Virus record (IMG/VR): IMGVR_UViG_3300000117_000328
Coordinates: 1 to 21,617 of that record
Direction: 5' to 3' (one strand)
Length of the DNA stretch: 21,617 bases
Source of the DNA: a virus
This document shows, piece after piece, positions 5,781 to 14,500 of the stretch. The translations under genes were made by a program, and so were the position numbers. Below the pieces are notes generated by a model, which had not been told where the DNA came from, made no database searches, and worked only from the letters and a program-made list of their open reading frames with translations. Positions within the stretch are counted from its first letter, which is position 1; the number at the start of each line of letters is the position of its first letter.

Positions 5781-6854
5781 TTACCCGAGCCCGAAACCAC
5801 TTTCACACAGCGGGTCTGGCTCGCATTCTCCTGATGAACTACAAATCTCACAGCTTGAGCAATCGTTGTCGCAATGGCAAGCGCATTCATGGCATTCATC
5901 AGGCACGCTACTCTTATCACAATCCGTCCTAATGTTACAAGTTCTTCCTCCTGCCTCGATAAATCCATTGTAAGTACAGGAAGTGCCATCAGGACACGGG
6001 GGCTCTGGCTGGTCATCGCACCAAGTCACCCCTACGCAGTTGCCAACGCATGGATCCTCTTCGGTCGCGTCAGGGCAACCCTGATCGCAGGCATATCGTA
6101 GACTCTGCTCGCATCTGTCCTGTTGCTCTTGAGTCGGTTTCCCAGGAAAGCAGCACCTACCTCTCTGGCTGCAAGGGAAGCACCCTACTACCATATCGTA
6201 ACATGTCGTACAGTTCTCCCAGTCATCCTCCCACAATCCGATATCTCCGCACTTCTTGCATTCTCCTGGAGGCTCTGCGTCAGTGTCACAGTAGCAAGGG
6301 CCTCCTCCGAATTCATTGATGACTTTTGGAATACAAGAGGGAATAGGAGAGCCAAAACAGGTGTTGCATTCGTCGCACATATCGACAGCTCCACAGTTCG
6401 GGAATTGTCTCCCATTCGCTTTCATGAAGCCGTCGCAAAATTGTATGCAAGAAGTAGGTGGCGGCTCACACTCTCCGCAGGTGCATCTGACGAAGCCATT
6501 AGAGTCTCGCCTGCAGCACTGCGTCCCGCAGCAGTTCTCCCCACCACTGTTGCCTGAGTCCCCACAAGTGGACTTTGTGCAGTCTCCATCCCCAAGGCCG
6601 GCGCAAGCGCCATCCCCATCCTCTTCTCCACAACTGCCTCCAGCCTGCGCTGCGGACTGGGCACACATGCCATCAATACAGCTCCACCCACTGGCACAAT
6701 TCTGTGCATCGTAACACCTTATAATATTCTGGCCCGTATTCCAATCCGTACCATTGTGCCGCGTAGTAATACTGCCATTGGTCATGTTCCAGGACTGGAT
6801 ATCTTGACCGCCTGATTTACCGGTGTAGTTCCGATTTATAGCGCTCATGCTCAT
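5781..6854 (-). CDS. Extremely cysteine-rich virion-type protein, 357 aa
   Basis: I count about 51 cysteines in 357 residues (roughly 14%). They begin near residue 47 and continue to the end in patterns such as NCCGTQCC, CTCGECEPPP, CDECNTC, GRCC, CHCDNDC and CSSCEIC. The first 45 residues lack cysteine (NYTGKSGGQDIQSWNMTNG) and may be the attachment domain. There is no signal peptide and no periodic CxxCH haem pattern. The dense pairs suggest disulphide-knotted (EGF/TIL-like) or metal-binding modules, which is unusual for a protein made in a reducing cytoplasm. Its place among tail and fibre genes suggests an external tail component. A second ATG at 6848 is equally possible. After the TAA comes an A9 run in the transcript. 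The family is not recognised. Confidence 0.75.
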   Translation of the reverse strand: MSMSAINRNYTGKSGGQDIQSWNMTNGSITTRHNGTDWNTGQNIIRCYDAQNCASGWSCIDGMCAQSAAQAGGSCGEEDGDGACAGLGDGDCTKSTCGDSGNSGGENCCGTQCCRRDSNGFVRCTCGECEPPPTSCIQFCDGFMKANGRQFPNCGAVDMCDECNTCFGSPIPSCIPKVINEFGGGPCYCDTDAEPPGECKKCGDIGLWEDDWENCTTCYDMVVGCFPCSQRGRCCFPGKPTQEQQDRCEQSLRYACDQGCPDATEEDPCVGNCVGVTWCDDQPEPPCPDGTSCTYNGFIEAGGRTCNIRTDCDKSSVPDECHECACHCDNDCSSCEICSSSGECEPDPLCESGFGLG

Positions 6855-6875
6855 CGCAAATCAACAGCAGTGGGT

Positions 6876-6884
6876 TAGGCTGCC
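6876..6884 (-). promoter_or_regulatory. Conserved leader element copy (GGCAGCCTAA)
   Basis: GGCAGCCTAACC on the minus strand, 22 nt before the ATG at 6854 (28 nt to 6848). GCAG of the element can pair with CTGC at 6867-6870, a weak four-pair stem. Confidence 0.6.
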
Positions 6885-6889
6885 AATCC

Positions 6890-7216
6890 CTAGTAAAAGT
6901 CGCTGAAAGGATCTTTCTTCCTGTCCGTTTCTTTGTCTGTGACAACATATCTAAGAGTAACGCCCTTCCATTGTAAGCGGCCATCCTGCTCCACCGCTAC
7001 ATATATTCGCCCGTACTCTAAATTAGGGTCATTCTTTACAATCATCTGCCCATGCCATTGAGGAGGGTAAGTTAGGAAGGTCGCGGCTCCATCAATCACC
7101 TCAACATGGGAGAAAGGTGGGGGCTGGTCTGTGTTCAAGACCTTGCACACTGTGGTCGCGGTATCAGTCTTTTGAATGCTGGGACCGGCTGCGATGACGG
7201 GATCGTTGATTGGCAT
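6890..7216 (-). CDS. Small tail-region protein, 108 aa, unknown function
   Basis: ATG at 7216 overlaps the TAA of the upstream gene (TAATG), so it is translationally coupled, and no leader element is present. The product has no cysteine-rich, membrane or signal segment. It contains FSHVEVIDGAATFLTYPPQW and GRIYVAVEQDGRLQWKGVTL, suggesting a beta-structured domain, and a charged tail (DKETDRKKDPFSDFY). It is the last of four head-to-tail genes that begin with the 246-aa virion protein. A small tail or baseplate component is likely from position only. Confidence 0.6.
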   Translation of the reverse strand: MPINDPVIAAGPSIQKTDTATTVCKVLNTDQPPPFSHVEVIDGAATFLTYPPQWHGQMIVKNDPNLEYGRIYVAVEQDGRLQWKGVTLRYVVTDKETDRKKDPFSDFY

Positions 7217-7428
7217 TAGAATTGTATAAAGCGAAGTCCGGATAAATCTATGACATAGAGTGTCATGGTGTCGTCAGCTGCGTTGTAATATGCGTACAGT
7301 TTTCCTGGTGGCAGCGGGGTTTCCAGAGCGACATCCCGATTGGGCGGTCTTGTGACTAGGACCTCTACCGTAGCGTCGGTGTTCTCGGTGACGGACTTGG
7401 CCCCGAGGGACGATCTATTAATGGCCAT
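7216..7428 (-). CDS. Small tail-region protein, 70 aa, unknown function
   Basis: ATG at 7428 lies 2 nt after the TAG of the upstream gene, and its TAA overlaps the next ATG. The 70-residue product contains VEVLVTRPPNRDVALETPLP and LYAYYNAADDTMTLYVIDLS, a beta-hairpin-like composition seen in small phage tail accessory proteins. No enzymatic motif is seen. The tight coupling on both sides argues that it is a real gene, translated in fixed ratio with its neighbours. Confidence 0.6.
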   Translation of the reverse strand: MAINRSSLGAKSVTENTDATVEVLVTRPPNRDVALETPLPPGKLYAYYNAADDTMTLYVIDLSGLRFIQF

Positions 7429-7430
7429 GA

Positions 7431-7694
7431 CTAGAAGTTACTGTAATAAACGCCGTTAGCAAAACTTAGCTCGACTTCTGTTCCGGCTGGAATGGAGGCA
7501 CGACCAAGAGGTTTTGTCACGTATCTCTTGTTGTTGTAAGTGACGATTCCTTCTCCTGATTCCCCAAGGCCAACCCAACTGCCGGTCACATTTCCAGCGA
7601 AGTCTCCAGGAATACTGACACCGGAGGCTCTAATCTCAAGCTCCACAAGCCTATTTGCGTCACTTAGCGCCTTCAACTCATCCTGTATATTCAT
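7431..7694 (-). CDS. Small tail-region protein, 87 aa, unknown function
   Basis: ATG at 7694 lies 2 nt after the TAA of the 246-aa virion gene. The first 25 residues look helical (MNIQDELKALSDANRLVELE). The rest is beta-rich (GSWVGLGESGEGIVTYNNKR, then GTEVELSFANGVYYSNF). No family is recognised. It has no leader element of its own, as for every tightly abutting gene here, so it is expected to be translated by coupling. Confidence 0.6.
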   Translation of the reverse strand: MNIQDELKALSDANRLVELEIRASGVSIPGDFAGNVTGSWVGLGESGEGIVTYNNKRYVTKPLGRASIPAGTEVELSFANGVYYSNF

Positions 7695-7696
7695 GG

Positions 7697-8437
7697 TTAC
7701 CCCTCAGTGAAGAATCCGAACTGCTTAAGATTCCAATAGAATACAGCCTCGTTACCAGCAGTAAGGATTACATCCGAGGTTGTCGCCCCCACACATAGGA
7801 CCTGGCCCGCATTTGAAGGATTGTTAGTCGTCGCTGCAGTAGTGCCTAGTCCACCAGCTCCTCCGGCAACCGCCCCTATCCCAGCAAGGACTCCTTCTGA
7901 AATCCCTAAAAGGTCTCCATCGGCATAACCGTAACCAGCTCTTGCAATAGTAAGAGCATAATCAGAAGAAGATGCCCCTGAATTAGTAATAGTCAGATTA
8001 AAAGTCATTCCGACCCCCGTACCACTAGTCACGTCGACAGGGATGTTCGTGTAAGTGCCATCAACTCCTGACGTGGGATGGCTGTCTAAGCCTCCCAGTG
8101 TCAAAACATTTCCACCACTCCAGACAAGTACTGCATGTGAAAATGAAATATCAGCACCGACCCCATCGTGAGCAAAAATAGTAGCTTTCGAGGCCAGGCC
8201 GACCCCACTGTCTGCATACGTGGTAACATCACCAGGAGCGTAACTAATCGTTTGGCGCTGGTAGCCCCCTGTCCCCAAGGGGACTTCAAAGCTTAGGAAA
8301 CTCGCGTCAACAGTAAAGCCAGGTTCGTAGATAGTCCCAGGCGCGTTGATCAATCTACCCTCGAAGTACTGATTGACAAAACGATTAGTGACCTGAGCGG
8401 TCACTTCATCGCTCGATATTTGGGCGGTGATTGCCAT
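7697..8437 (-). CDS. Virion protein with glycine/tyrosine repeat module, 246 aa
   Basis: The N-terminus MAITAQISSDEVTAQVTNRF starts a beta-rich head domain. Around residues 130-175 is GVDGTYTNIPVDVTSGTGVG ... GYGYADGDLLGI. This 'GTYTNV-SGTGxG-GxGYxxGD' repeat is frequent in cyanophage and other phage tail proteins. A second Gly/Ala-rich part (about 180-200) and a final IL-AGNEAVFYWNLKQFGFF complete it. The likely role is a tail tip or fibre-linked structural protein. The same type of module occurs in the orphan reading frame after the tail tube gene. ATG at 8437 has a conserved leader element 22 nt upstream and leads a four-gene coupled unit. Confidence 0.7.
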   Translation of the reverse strand: MAITAQISSDEVTAQVTNRFVNQYFEGRLINAPGTIYEPGFTVDASFLSFEVPLGTGGYQRQTISYAPGDVTTYADSGVGLASKATIFAHDGVGADISFSHAVLVWSGGNVLTLGGLDSHPTSGVDGTYTNIPVDVTSGTGVGMTFNLTITNSGASSSDYALTIARAGYGYADGDLLGISEGVLAGIGAVAGGAGGLGTTAATTNNPSNAGQVLCVGATTSDVILTAGNEAVFYWNLKQFGFFTEG

Positions 8438-8449
8438 TGTGGTTTCTCA

Positions 8450-8467
8450 GAATCCCCGTAGGATTCC
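8450..8467 (-). promoter_or_regulatory. Conserved leader element copy (GGAATCCTAC) forming a hairpin
   Basis: Core GGAATCCTA at 8467-8459 on the minus strand, 22 nt before the ATG at 8437. GAATCC pairs perfectly with GGATTC (8450-8455) over a five-base loop. Confidence 0.6.
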
Positions 8468-8475
8468 TATCAGCT

Positions 8476-10758
8476 CTAACCGAACAGGTTATCGTTGATC
8501 ACGTTCGCACCACTGATGACAAGATTCCCCCCAGCTTCCAGTGGGACCGTCCCGTTGCTCTCTGTCTCCAATAGATCCCCAGGCCCGACAAGAGCTCCGC
8601 TTATATATATACCCGTCATGGTCTGAGGGGTCTCTATGTATGAGTCAGGCAATATAGTAATAACGCCATCGTTGCCAAAAGTTTGAATCGAGCTACTCGT
8701 TCCAAACTGAACGCTAACAAACCAGACAAAACTTCCGCTGTCCACACTGGTTTCGTCATCGGTGGAGGGAGGGACTTCAGGCGAAGCTGGCCCTCCTCCT
8801 TGCCCCATATCGGGCCGAGAGTCTCCTTGGAGGTTCTGAGGTAGCGTGACAGTCCCGTTGGAGTCACCGATCCAGATGCCATTAGTGGTAAGGGCACTTT
8901 CGTCTGTTCCGACACCCCAGGAGGTTGCATCCATCCTCATTGCCATCAGCTTGCCTTTAGCGGGATCATAGTATCGGAAAGGCATCCCAGGTCTCCAGTT
9001 AGCGGCAATGTCTGTCCTTAGTGCTTCAGAGATTTGCAGGCCGAGTGCATCCCCTTTGACGAACCGCTCGATATAGTTGCTGTAAACAGCAACGGCAGAA
9101 TCGATTTCCGCGTCTTCATCAAAAAGCAGAGGCACTGGCACTTGCTCCTCAAGAATATAAGGCCCTGCTTCCGGTGGTAGAGACTCGTGCCTTCCGGTAA
9201 AAACAGGGAGCGCGGTGCTCAGTTCTTCCGTCGAAGTGGAGGGGGTATTGATTCTATCCGGAGCTTCTTCTACGATATTCGTACTTGACCTTCTGATCTG
9301 CACGGTCTTAATACCATTAAGAGCATCCATGGAACCACTTATGCCAGAACCTCTTGCTGTAGCCAGGCTTTCGTAGGTAACATCCTTCTGCACGTTTATC
9401 GAGCCTTCTTGGTAGTACGTCGTATCAGTCCTTGTCGCCCTGTACATTGAAGTGTTGTTGGCAAGACTTTGATCAAAGTTCTGTGGAACGCCTTTATTGA
9501 CACCGGACCGCCAGTTCTCTGGCTGAGCAGCAGACATTACCGTATAATATGTATCCGTAACAGTCCTCACTAGTTCGTTCGCCGCGCCATAATAGTTGAT
9601 AGTAGTAGCGTAACTAAGGCGAATCATGTGCATCCCCTCAATAGGGCAGTCTCCATCAGGCAGGCACTTCACTGCGTTTAGGGATCGGCAATAAGCATAC
9701 TTGTCTGCCCAGTACTGACCGTTAGCTTCAATAGCTGGCCCCCTTAGTTCTTGGTATGTCCTTGAAACTTGAGCGCCTGGGGCGTTGTACTCTGTAACGC
9801 TTTTGGACACGCTGAAGGCTGGGACGTATAAGACCTCCTGGACTGTCTCCCAATTTTCTAGACATGCTAACTTCCAGTAGCCTTGGTCTTGACTGCTAGG
9901 TGGTGGTGGGTCGTTACCGCAACCGCTAGACCCGCTAGGCGACGGCGTAAGGCCGGTTACGCGAACGAAAACAGGTGTCTTGTAGGTAATGTCTGTAGAT
10001 TGTCCGTTCCTTGTGATTCTGTACCCTTTTCTAGAGAACCTCATTGCAGGGTATCTTGTGAAATAGTACGATTCGGTTTCGGTTGTATCGATTTGACCTG
10101 TATTGTCCTCACTTAGGCCGTCAGCGGGGACTTGGTAGGAAAGGTTGATTATGTCTGGGATCGCGCCAGAGCCCTGAAGAGGGTTTACTGACGTCGCCGT
10201 CAGGCCTAGGACTGAAAGCCACTGGCCTCCAGCAACTCCGTTATACCCGTCGCCATCAAAGAATGTTCCGGTAACAAGTGCTCCGGTGTTATCTTGATAC
10301 ACGTATTGCCCCAGAGACGCAAAGGCCGCAGAACAGTTCTGGTAGGTACTCTGAACGACGTCCAAGGCTATGGGCGTGATGCTCATTAGGCTGTCTATCT
10401 CTTCGGTTAGCGCCATCAAGACTAACCGACACCCGAGCTCCACCTCTAGTTGTTCGGCCTCGACATTATAAGACGTAGAAATGACATACAAATAACCCCT
10501 GGGGTGCCTGTACGCCCCTCCGTTGGGATCTACGACGTTCAAGATCACAGGCGTACCTCGACGAAAGTCGTCCCTCTCGTAATCTTCTACAGGAAAGCCG
10601 CCCGGAAGAGACCCTAGGGTCATAGATCCAGAGGTCTGAATTGTACCATTCTTCATGGCAGACTGGTCAGAAACAACCCATTTGACCAGGGAGGAGGTAT
10701 AGTTTACATTGCCGACATAAAGGGAAGAGAGCCTAGACTTGTTGGATAAATAAGCCAC
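8476..10758 (-). CDS. Large minor tail / baseplate hub-type protein, 760 aa
   Basis: GTG at 10758 begins MAYLSNKSRLSSLYVGNVNY. An out-of-frame ATG at 10760 gives only a short frame. Residues about 1-130 (GSMTLGSLPGGFPVEDYERD, FRRGTPVILNVVDPNGG, YLYVISTSYNVEAEQLEVEL) look like the N-terminal domain of phage tail hub or tail-associated proteins. A proline-rich linker GCGNDPPPPSS lies near residue 285, and a low-complexity Asp/Ser/Pro linker lies near 645-665. The C-terminus (from about 670) is a separate beta domain. The size, the place after the tape measure and the small distal-tail-like gene support a hub, tip or central fibre protein. Its start abuts the upstream stop (1 nt between), implying coupling. 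No hydrolase motif is seen. Confidence 0.72.
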   Translation of the reverse strand: MAYLSNKSRLSSLYVGNVNYTSSLVKWVVSDQSAMKNGTIQTSGSMTLGSLPGGFPVEDYERDDFRRGTPVILNVVDPNGGAYRHPRGYLYVISTSYNVEAEQLEVELGCRLVLMALTEEIDSLMSITPIALDVVQSTYQNCSAAFASLGQYVYQDNTGALVTGTFFDGDGYNGVAGGQWLSVLGLTATSVNPLQGSGAIPDIINLSYQVPADGLSEDNTGQIDTTETESYYFTRYPAMRFSRKGYRITRNGQSTDITYKTPVFVRVTGLTPSPSGSSGCGNDPPPPSSQDQGYWKLACLENWETVQEVLYVPAFSVSKSVTEYNAPGAQVSRTYQELRGPAIEANGQYWADKYAYCRSLNAVKCLPDGDCPIEGMHMIRLSYATTINYYGAANELVRTVTDTYYTVMSAAQPENWRSGVNKGVPQNFDQSLANNTSMYRATRTDTTYYQEGSINVQKDVTYESLATARGSGISGSMDALNGIKTVQIRRSSTNIVEEAPDRINTPSTSTEELSTALPVFTGRHESLPPEAGPYILEEQVPVPLLFDEDAEIDSAVAVYSNYIERFVKGDALGLQISEALRTDIAANWRPGMPFRYYDPAKGKLMAMRMDATSWGVGTDESALTTNGIWIGDSNGTVTLPQNLQGDSRPDMGQGGGPASPEVPPSTDDETSVDSGSFVWFVSVQFGTSSSIQTFGNDGVITILPDSYIETPQTMTGIYISGALVGPGDLLETESNGTVPLEAGGNLVISGANVINDNLFG

Positions 10759-10759
10759 A

Positions 10760-11161
10760 TCAAACCTCTATTAAAGAAAAAGCTACTAACATAAGTCTCG
10801 GACCCATTCTGCTGTAGGTTGGAGGAGTCGAGATAATGGCACTGGTCGAAACGGATGGGCCAAAGGTTTGATCGGTAACACCTACAGCGGCAGGGAGGCC
10901 AGTGCTTCTGTCCGTGTCCCAAGCCTGAAACATTTCGTCGAACAAGGCCGCTTTCTCTTTGGGTACGATAGACGCAATAGCCCAGATGTATTTTTGCCTA
11001 AACGCTGGGCCCGCAATAATAGACGCGCCGTTCGCGGACTGAGTAAAAGAGGCACTGCCCTGGTAAGAGCGAGGCAAGGCGTTGTCGCCAAAATTGTCGA
11101 ACACGAAATTGTAAACAGGTGAGCCACCTGAAGGCGTGTATGATACTCCGATCTGGGACAT
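10760..11161 (-). CDS. Minor tail protein, distal-tail-like, 133 aa
   Basis: ATG at 11161 has a conserved leader element 21 nt upstream. The product starts MSQIGVSYTPSGGSPVYNFV, continues SYQGSASFTQSANG and KEKAALFDEMFQAWDTDRST, and ends RLMLVAFSLIEV. This pattern of an early beta region, a central short helix and a final strand is common in small minor tail proteins made just after the tape measure. No enzymatic residues are evident. It is coupled to the 760-aa hub-type protein, so the two probably assemble together at the tail tip. The call rests on context more than sequence. Confidence 0.6.
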   Translation of the reverse strand: MSQIGVSYTPSGGSPVYNFVFDNFGDNALPRSYQGSASFTQSANGASIIAGPAFRQKYIWAIASIVPKEKAALFDEMFQAWDTDRSTGLPAAVGVTDQTFGPSVSTSAIISTPPTYSRMGPRLMLVAFSLIEV

Positions 11162-11169
11162 CTCAGGGG

Positions 11170-11190
11170 CCTAGCTGGTGCTAGGATTCC
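11170..11190 (-). promoter_or_regulatory. Conserved leader element copy (GGAATCCTAG) forming a hairpin
   Basis: Core GGAATCCTA at 11190-11182 on the minus strand, 21 nt before the ATG at 11161. CCTAG of the element pairs with CTAGG at 11170-11174 over a six-base loop. It begins 2 nt after the end of the codon preceding the upstream stop, so it overlaps the end of the upstream gene. Confidence 0.6.
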
Positions 11191-11537
11191 GAATCGATAA
11201 GCCCAGCTAGTTTATGGTACTTCAAAACTGACTCCTCTGTCAGCCCCGTGACTATTTGATGCCTATTAGATCTCACCGCCTCCTTGAAATCCTCTGAAGA
11301 TGCAGCAAGATGTTCAAACATCTCGTCATATTGCTCTAACAGTAGTTCGACAACTTCTTTACTGCTATTGCTTGCGATAGCCGTTGTGACCGCAACGTAC
11401 ATGTACGCAAAAGCTTTTTCGAGGTCCTCTAGATTCATCTCTTCCCAGTGAATATCAGGCAGCCCTGGGCCGCTTGCTCTCAGTACTGAAAAGGAGATCA
11501 AGTCTGCAGTGTCTTCTGGCTTCCCGAACTCAAACAT
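11181..11537 (-). CDS. Tail-region protein after tape measure, about 118 aa
   Basis: The start is uncertain. ATG at 11537 gives MFEFGKPEDTADLISFSVLR (118 aa). A TTG at 11558 overlaps the tape measure's TGA and would add seven basic residues. The product is acidic and helical (LEDLEKAFAYMYVAVTTAIA, ELLLEQYDEMFEHLAASSED). It has no cysteine pattern or membrane segment. No leader element precedes it, as expected for a gene coupled to its upstream neighbour. Its position after the tape measure could suit a small tail-tip assembly factor, but no family is recognised. Confidence 0.6.
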   Translation of the reverse strand: MFEFGKPEDTADLISFSVLRASGPGLPDIHWEEMNLEDLEKAFAYMYVAVTTAIASNSSKEVVELLLEQYDEMFEHLAASSEDFKEAVRSNRHQIVTGLTEESVLKYHKLAGLIDSES

Positions 11538-11554
11538 GGCCTTGATTCGTCTAA

Positions 11555-14500
11555 TCAATTGTACCGAAGGCGCTTGAGCTTAGCAAGCTGAACCATTACG
11601 TCACTAGCGGCCTGCGTGGGATTAATCGCTTGAATGGTTACAGAGTTTTGGACGTGATCGCCTGTGCTGTTATTGATCGTGCTAATAGCGCGAGCGACTG
11701 CATTCTCAGGACTGACGTTACGAGGCATACTGATCTCAGTGTTTTGGCTTGCTTTAATACCCTTCCAGACATGAGCAGGAATAACGCTACCGCTGGAAGG
11801 AGCCCTCCAGGACCCGAACGCAGGCGCTTTGATCTCTGACATTTTGCCGGAAGCGCTCAAGAACCCCTCTGTCCCCAGCTCGTTGACGGTATAAGTAGAA
11901 CCACCAGAAACAGGGCCGCCAGCAAAGCGAGCGCCGTCTGCACCTCCAGTGCCCATACTCGCCATCTCCCGCTTAATTCTAAGGACTTTTTGCAATTGGC
12001 GCTCCAAGGCGCCATTGGTGACATTATCAACAGCTTTACCAACTTCCCCCTGTGTGCCGATTTGCTTACTCATCTCCCATTCGATGTCTTCGACTTTTTG
12101 ACGCTCTTTTTCATGAGCCTTTACCAGACTATCGATTTGCGACTTTGCCTTTTCGGTTGCTTCTTCACGTGCCTCTTTTTCGTCGCTGATCATTTGGTCC
12201 ACCGCGTTGTGCGCCGCTTCCTTCTCATCCTGGAGCGCTTGGACGTCATCTTTTTCTTGTTGCGAGATGTCTTTCTTTTTACCAGCAAGAGATTCAACTG
12301 CCTCTTGGATCTTTTGGAGAGCCTCTGTCTGAGACTCCTGTATCTCCTTGAGGCGCTCTTTCTCTTCCTGGTCTAGCCTTTTCTTTTCCTCCGCTTGCTC
12401 TTTCTCTAACTGCTTTTTCTCCTCTAAGGCTTTCTCCATCTCGGCTGCCTGCTGCTTCTCCAGCTGTGCCCTCTGCTCTGACAGCTGCATGCTCTCAAGC
12501 TCAGCCTTTAGCTCTTGCTTCTTAAATTGATCTGTTTCAGACGCAATATCTTGTTTCAACTTCCGCACTTCCATCAGGCGAAGCTTCTCGTTCTGAGGCC
12601 CGGTATCAAGGTTCCCCATCGCGGCGCCTTGGGTTTTTTTCAAGCTGGCTATCCTTTCGTCCATCTGCGCCATCTCTTTGTTATGCGCCGCTTCCATCTC
12701 GGACTTCAGCTTGGAGTAATGCTCTTTGACGAGCTCTGTTTGCTCCGAGTAATACGCTTTGACTGAATTTTTCTGGCTGTTCAAAGCTTCGATTTGATCT
12801 TGAATAGCGCGTTTTTCAGCTTCAGCAGCTCGATTAATATATTCGATTTTCCCATCATATACCTTGCTGATAGCGGCTTTCTGACCTTCGAGGGCTTCAA
12901 TTGATTGATCGATAGCGCTAATTTCCGCATCCTTGGCTGCATTGATACTATCGATCTTGCGGCCCATTAACTGCTCGTCGCGATCAAGCTGCGCCTCCCT
13001 GGCTTCTATCATTTTATTCATTTTATCCTGTTCGATAGCCAGCTCTTTCTCAGCATTCTTCCTCACGGCTTCGGCCTGTCTTGCTAGGATCTCTTCTCTT
13101 TTCTTGGCGTATTGTTCTTGCGTTATCTCTCCCTTCTTGAATTGAGCGTCTAAGTTGTCTAGCTCATCAGTATATTTCGCTAGCTCAGCCGTAGCTCCAA
13201 TCGTTTCATCGCTTAGTTTACTCATGCCGTCAATACCTGAGTCAAAGTTGGCGTTCAACTTTTTGGCCATCTCTTCCAGGCCGTCCAACATGGCTCCAAT
13301 GCCAGGTATATTTTTCAGTGCATCATACAGAAACATAATACCCCTCACAAGTTGGTCGATAGCTTCCATCAACGCCCCAAACAGGTAGAGTACTGTATTA
13401 AGAGCAACCTTAAGAACAACGCCGATAACATGACCCAGTCCCTGGAAAAGTGCCTGAACTCCAGGCATCTCCGTAGCGACCTTTGTGAACACTTGAACGA
13501 AGGCCGCGTAGATCTTCATCAACTCTTTACCAAGAGGGGCCAGTGCTTTGCCTACCGATTCCAGGCCAATAGACGTCAGCGTCTGCAGTTTAGCGTTCAA
13601 CTGGTTCAGCGTCATTCCACCTTTTTCGCCCATCTCCTCGATAGCTTTCTGAGTATCACCAATAGAACGCAAGAACTTTACACGAATTTCTTCGTTAATC
13701 GCTTCAAATGCTTCCAGGAAGATACCAGAGGTGATCTCACCCCTCTTCATGGCACCTTCAAAGTCGGTGATACCCTTGTTTGCGGCAAGCCAGTTCTTTA
13801 GTTGACCCCGTAAACCACCGTCAAGTTCAGAGAACTGCTGGTTAAGTTCTTCTGACTGCAGTTTCCCTTTACCCATGACCTGGGCAAAAGCTTCAATGTA
13901 TCGACCAGCTTGCTCGGTATTCAAGCCAAGCATGGTAGTTCTAGCTGAGATCGACTTGATCGCGCCTTCTGTGTCCTTTAAGCTGCCACCGGACTCAAGG
14001 ATAGCAGGACCCAGGCGGCGGAAAGCTCCTTCAACCTTGCGGAGAGAGACGCCATAACTTAGCGCAATATTTCTGGCGGATCCCAGGATGGCGTTTTGAG
14101 CTTCAACGCTCTGCCCTAGGCCATCAAAGGTTAGCTTAAGCGCTTGGATATCTTTGACACGGCCAGTAAGCATGCCGATAGAACCAGCCAGCGCCGTTAT
14201 CCCTGCAATGATGGCAGTGACTGCACCAAAAGCACCCTGCATAGCTTGCCCCAAGCCCTTAATCTTAGACCCGAATCCCTTTGTGGCATTTCCTGCAGTA
14301 GCGACTTGCTGACTTAGCCCTGCAACAACGCCTTTTTGCGCCACCCATTCCTGGTTGACAACTGCAACCATCTTCCCTTGTTTGTCCAGCTCCATGTTGT
14401 ACTGGCTCATCATGGAGAGCCTCTGGCTTTCATCACGCAGCTGGCCTTTAAGGGAGGACAGGGTGCTTACTCTTGCTAGAACGCCTTCAAGCCTTTTCGC

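Noticed and set aside
5756-6709. Other frames across the cysteine-rich gene
   Set aside because: Cys-rich codons leave several frames open. Only the 5781-6854 frame has a leader element, an orderly cysteine pattern and proper ends.
11990-13801. Several plus-strand open frames opposite the tape measure coiled coil
   Set aside because: Low-complexity Leu/Phe/Ser/Cys products are the expected mirror of Glu/Lys/Gln-rich codons.
14242-14250. GGNANNCTA match inside the tape measure gene
   Set aside because: Internal to a long gene and with no start codon at the usual spacing, so treated as chance.
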